From assembly GCF_000004195.4 (NCBI RefSeq), contig NC_030678.2:57629378-57693377 (forward strand): a DNA stretch of 64,000 nt. Direction: 5' to 3'. Under the pieces are notes generated by a model. It was not told the DNA's origin and searched no databases. It saw nothing but the letters and a program-made list of their open reading frames with translations. A program made the translations under genes and the position numbers. Of this stretch, positions 60,536-64,000 are shown piece after piece (within the stretch, counting starts at the first letter, position 1; the number at the start of each line of letters is the position of its first letter). Origin of the DNA: Xenopus tropicalis (lineage: Eukaryota; Chordata; Amphibia; Anura; Pipidae).

Positions 60536-60610
60536 CTAGTATCATCCTGCAAAAAAATATATATATATATTTATATATATATATATTTGTCTGTTGCAGG
60601 ATGATACTAG
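60536..60610. repeat. Hairpin with 17-bp arms around an AT microsatellite
   Basis: CTAGTATCATCCTGCAA (60536-60552) and its exact complement (60594-60610) enclose a (TA)n tract. It may be a small insertion or a cruciform-prone site. Confidence 0.75.
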
Positions 60611-60660
60611 CTTACTTGCCCCCCCTTGGAAAATTTTCTGCGGACGCCCATGGTTGACAC

Positions 60661-61732
60661 GATCTAATAGATGTTGACAATCATTTTATATTTTGGAGAT
60701 TTGTAATAAAAGTTACGTTTTAATTTTATCAGATAAAGCACAAAAACAATTTTTCTGGTTTGTCGTTTGTTAATTTTGGGTGGGAGACACCCTGTGCTAG
60801 TCTGACTTTATGCACTCTTAGGTGTTTTGAGTATCTCTTTGGTAAGATTGCAATAAAGCCCATGTTATCCAGACAGCAAGCCTGTGTTTAACAATGCACA
60901 AAAATAAAAGATGGTCCCAGGTCTAGACAGAGTCAGATTACATGTTTCAGGTGCTGGAACTTAAAACTGAGAGGACTAACTATACTTCAGCATGTAATAA
61001 CAAACATATATAAGATAAATGTATATTTCATTTAATTCTCACATTGCACTGACTTAGTTACACCACAATTTATCAAAGCAGGACTTTGCATTAACTTTAT
61101 TTTGTTTTGGTTCCACAGATCACAGTCTGGTTAATCCTCTTCTTCCTCTTGACATTTCTAAGCAAGTAACAAAAGAAACTAACACAAAAAAGGTAATCTG
61201 AGAACTAAAGAGACAGATTTTACCAATCTATACCTATGCCCCCCAAAAGGGCGACAGGCACATAAAAGCTGTTTAATCTCAACACTTTATGACTGCAGTT
61301 CTGCCCTTACAAGTCTGATCCAAACAAAGAAATCCCTCCTCTTCTCCATGGTATGAGTGCTTTTGCAATTACCTGCCCATTTTATTCTCATGTGAGGACT
61401 AATCAGTCCATGCACAGAAATAAGTAATGACTAGGGTTTTCTTCCTCATTTTTCTTAATAAGAATTCAGGCTCCTTTTTTCTGACTATTATTGCAGTCTT
61501 AATGAACATTAAAATTCTGCCTGATATAGTCTCTGCATTTGGAAGGAAACATCCCATCCTTGCAGGACTTTCTCAGTTATTATCTCACAAGGAATATTTG
61601 TATACCAGTAAGGAGAAGGATTGGTCCATCTGTCAAGGAGAATATCAAAAGGACATAAAAGAGACCGTTAACTCTCATCAGTTCTAAAAGTAGTCACCAA
61701 ATAAGGAGACAGAAATTTTACCCCATCTTTCA
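60661..61732. other. No gene seen
   Basis: Intron-like. The open frame at 61427-61687 has no recognisable domain. Confidence 0.45.
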
Positions 61733-61736
61733 TTAA

Positions 61737-61959
61737 AGTGGACCTGTCTCCCAGACACAAATTCCTTTTTTTTTTTAATTAACATTATAAAGGCACTTAA
61801 AAACCCCAGCTGTCAATCATATATCGCTTACCCCGCCTCTATGCCTTAGGCATAGAGGTGGGGGAGACGTTACTTGAACTTTTCATTCAGCACTCACTTT
61901 CCCCCTCTCTCCTCAGCATGTAATAGTATATTATTATTTCTTAGGGTAACAGGTCCCCT
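61737..61959. mobile_element. T2-type MITE, short copy
   Basis: TTAA at 61733-61736 and 61960-61963. Ends are AGTGGACCTGTCTCCC and GGGTAACAGGTCCCC. Same family as 22241-22729, internally shortened to 223 bp. Confidence 0.82.
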
Positions 61960-61963
61960 TTAA

Positions 61964-62441
61964 AAAATAAGTTCAATCAATTGGTTACAGTCTTGGTTTT
62001 TTGATCTGAAAAATTTTGTTTCACCTTTTATGGACAGCTGTTAGACTAAAAATATAGGGCTATGGTGGGAAGATCTGACTTAGATTTTTAAATAGCAATA
62101 AACAATGAAAGGAACTGCACATGGTTATCTAATATAACATTTTTTAGTTCCACCATGTAGTTTATCTTCTCTAGTATAGTCATAGGAGTATTATCCACTA
62201 CAATTCTATTGATGATATTCATTGCCCTCTTGTATTTAACCTACTGTGTTGGTTTCTTCTTTTTCCCTTTATGTGGCAGGCATATATGCAGTATTTCTGA
62301 CACATTTTGACCATTTGATGAATCAAAGCCAATCTCAGGGTCTCGCTAAAATGTTAACATGCAAATTTGTCACAGTTTTTTTTCATTCATTCAGGTTGAG
62401 CAAAAGCAATGCTCCTGCTAGATCTCAACGAGCTAAGACTC
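61964..62441. other. No gene seen
   Basis: AT-rich intron-like sequence. Confidence 0.5.
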
Positions 62442-62444
62442 TAA

Positions 62445-62912
62445 GGGGCACATTTACTAATCCACGAACGTCTGAAAAGCGTCCGAATGCGTTTTTTTCG
62501 TAATGATCAGTATTTTGCGACTTTTTCGAGCGCTCAATACGAAAAAGTCGCGACAATTCGCAAAAGTCGTAATGGCTATGAAAAAGTCGCAACAATTCAC
62601 GAAAGTCATAATGGCTATGAAAAAGTCGCGACAATTCACGAAAGTCATAATGGCTATGAAAAAGTCGCGACAATTCACGAAAGTCATAATGGCTATGGAA
62701 AAGTCGTGACAATTCACGAAAGTCATAATGGCTATGAAAAAGTCGCGACAATTCACAAAATTTGTAATGGCTATAATAAAGTCGCGACAATTCTCGCAAG
62801 TCGTAACGGCGATGAAAAAATCGCAAAAACGCAAAAAAGTCGCAAAATGTTTGTTTTCCAATCCGAATTTTTCTCATTCGGATTCGGATTTGTGGATTAG
62901 TAAATCAGCCCC
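62445..62912. mobile_element. Harbinger-like MITE with internal 39-bp tandem repeat
   Basis: TAA at 62442-62444 and 62913-62915. Left GGGGCACATTTACTAATCCA and right GATTAGTAAATCAGCCCC are inverted repeats. The middle (about 62535-62810) has about seven 39-bp units (GGCTATGAAAAAGTCGCGAC then AATTCACGAAAGTCATAAT). Because 39 is divisible by three, long open frames appear on both strands, but they are not genes. Confidence 0.85.
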
Positions 62913-63023
62913 TAAGGTTTAGATATATTAGGGATCATGCATACTGAGATCCAATTGCCACAGGTCTCCGACTCTGTTTTCAAAACAGAGAGACCTGCTG
63001 CTTCCCCTTTTGAATACAGTGCT

Positions 63024-63215
63024 GACATAGTAACATAGTAACATAGTAACATAGTAAGTTGGGTTGAAAAAAGACATACGTCCATCAAGTTCAACCCTAA
63101 TGCCTATATATAACCTGCCTAACTACTAGTTGATCCAGAGGAAGGCAAAAAACCCCATCTGAAGCCTCTCTAATTTGCCGCAGAGGGGAAAAAATTCCTT
63201 CCTGACTCCAAAATG
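63024..63215 (-). mobile_element. CR1/L2-type LINE 3' end with ACATAGTA repeat tail
   Basis: On the plus strand a tandem ACATAGTA tract (about 63027-63056) is followed by GTTGGGTTGAAAAAAGACAT and CATCAAGTTCAACC. Read on the minus strand this is a LINE 3' end finishing in a microsatellite tail. 5'-truncated. Confidence 0.7.
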
Positions 63216-63456
63216 GCATAGTACTTTGTACACAGTAGTTAGAAAAAGACCAAATTAAATCTTAGCTAACTTGAAGATAATCCAAATAAAATCGTATATG
63301 CTTACAATGAAAACTGTCCCAGATGAAACAAAGGGCAACCCCATTTGAAGAAAGTACTCCTTGCAGATAAGAGTAACAAAGAAGAAATATATACTCTACG
63401 TCAATAATTAAATCTGCCAAGGGGTGCAACTTTAGGAAGGGCACTGCCCAAACACA

Positions 63457-63709
63457 CATGGTCGGACTGGGGGGTGCAGGGCCCACCCGGGCTCCCGCCC
63501 CAGGGGCCCTGCAGGTGCCTCAGCCGTGTCCCCTACGTGTCCCCTACTGCCTCAGCCGGGGCCCCCACCTGACTTCCTCCCTGAGCGCATATAAATTGAA
63601 CGCGTCAGGGGAGGAACAGTCAGAAGGGGGAGCGCCGGGAAAGGTTGGACTGGGCCGCCGGGGCCCACCGGGATTTCTCCAGGTGTCCGGCCGGTCCAGT
63701 CCAACCCTG
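63457..63709. mobile_element. hAT MITE (second copy of the GGACTGG family)
   Basis: 8-bp target duplication CAAACACA at 63449-63456 and 63710-63717. Left CATGGTCGGACTGG, right CCAGTCCAACCCTG. GC-rich body with an internal extra GGTTGGACTGGGCC near 63643, so it may be compound. Related to 49864-50094. Confidence 0.85.
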
Positions 63710-63717
63710 CAAACACA

Positions 63718-64000
63718 CCATTACTTTTCTTTACTTAAAGAAGTACATCAAGTCTTTTGGTTGGAACTTCTGCTGCAAAATGCATGCATGCGGATAGCAG
63801 ATCCGATTTAAGAGGGCTCTTATGGTAGATAAAACCTGCCCTCTGACTTCTGGATCTCAGGTTCTCTATATTTACTGATACTTCAGTATAACAATGTATG
63901 CAATTTTTTACTCGGGGTTTAAGGCAGTTTGCAGCTAAAACATGCTCAAAACTCTTCCTTAGCTGCTACTCAGTGGAGGTAACTATGTTATGGTGGATTG
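63718..64000. other. No gene seen
   Basis: Intron-like sequence at the window edge. Confidence 0.5.

Larger units (their letters stand above)
59126..60652. mobile_element. hAT-like non-autonomous element, 1.5 kb
   Basis: 8-bp target duplication GTTGACAC at 59118-59125 and 60653-60660. Ends are CATGGGCGTCCACAGAAG and TTCTGCGGACGCCCATG. The left end continues with a C run near 59165. No transposase. It contains a T2-like MITE (59895-60282) and an AT-rich hairpin (60536-60610). Confidence 0.85.

Noticed and set aside
62425..62922. Overlapping open frames of 134-150 codons on both strands
   Set aside because: They are produced by a stop-free 39-bp tandem repeat inside a MITE; the peptides are pure 13-residue repeats with no family match.

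Overview
This window looks like intronic or intergenic DNA from a clawed frog (Xenopus) genome. The evidence is low GC content, no dense gene coding, and many transposon families whose ends match ones known from Xenopus: T2-type MITEs with TTAA target duplications, piggyBac ends of the Uribo type, Tc1 elements, L1 and CR1/L2 LINEs, and a chromodomain Ty3/gypsy element. There are no bacterial-style genes. The genus call rests on pattern recognition, not on a search.

Layout: 0-4.4 kb holds a minus-strand L1 whose 5' end abuts a broken plus-strand gypsy chromovirus (RT, RNase H, integrase, GPY/F, chromodomain, polypurine tract, LTR). 5-13 kb is mostly intron-like sequence with MITEs, a possible small hairpin and a 95-bp minisatellite. 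16.6-18.5 kb is a complete non-autonomous piggyBac (Uribo-like) element. 19-32 kb carries MITEs, including two abutting T2 elements sharing one TTAA, a LINE 3' end, a Penelope-like or ribozyme-like insertion with a 15-bp target duplication, and a CR1/L2 LINE with an esterase-like region. 32.5-34.6 kb begins with a second piggyBac-type end. 42.5-43.7 kb is a deleted Tc1 element carrying a hAT MITE. 45 kb has a 49-bp minisatellite. 49.1-50.9 kb is an L1 carrying three later insertions, one a perfect 76-bp-arm palindrome. 52.4-55.8 kb is an L2-type LINE split by a Harbinger-like MITE, a T2 MITE, a hAT MITE and a nearly intact Tc1 transposon. 59.1-60.7 kb is a 1.5-kb hAT-like element. 62.4-62.9 kb is a Harbinger-like MITE with an internal 39-bp repeat.

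Host gene content is minimal. Two short minus-strand segments, 40200-40278 and 14632-14679, have good splice signals on both sides. If spliced directly together, only one frame reads through, and it gives a hydrophobic membrane-like segment followed by a basic stretch. They may be exons of one large minus-strand gene, which I cannot name. A GC-richer non-repetitive block at about 29.2-29.76 kb resembles a conserved non-coding element.

The most striking item is a 53-nt minus-strand sequence at 48700-48752 that satisfies every canonical position of a minimal type I hammerhead ribozyme. Three degenerate relatives of this fold occur elsewhere. All transposon genes seen are broken.
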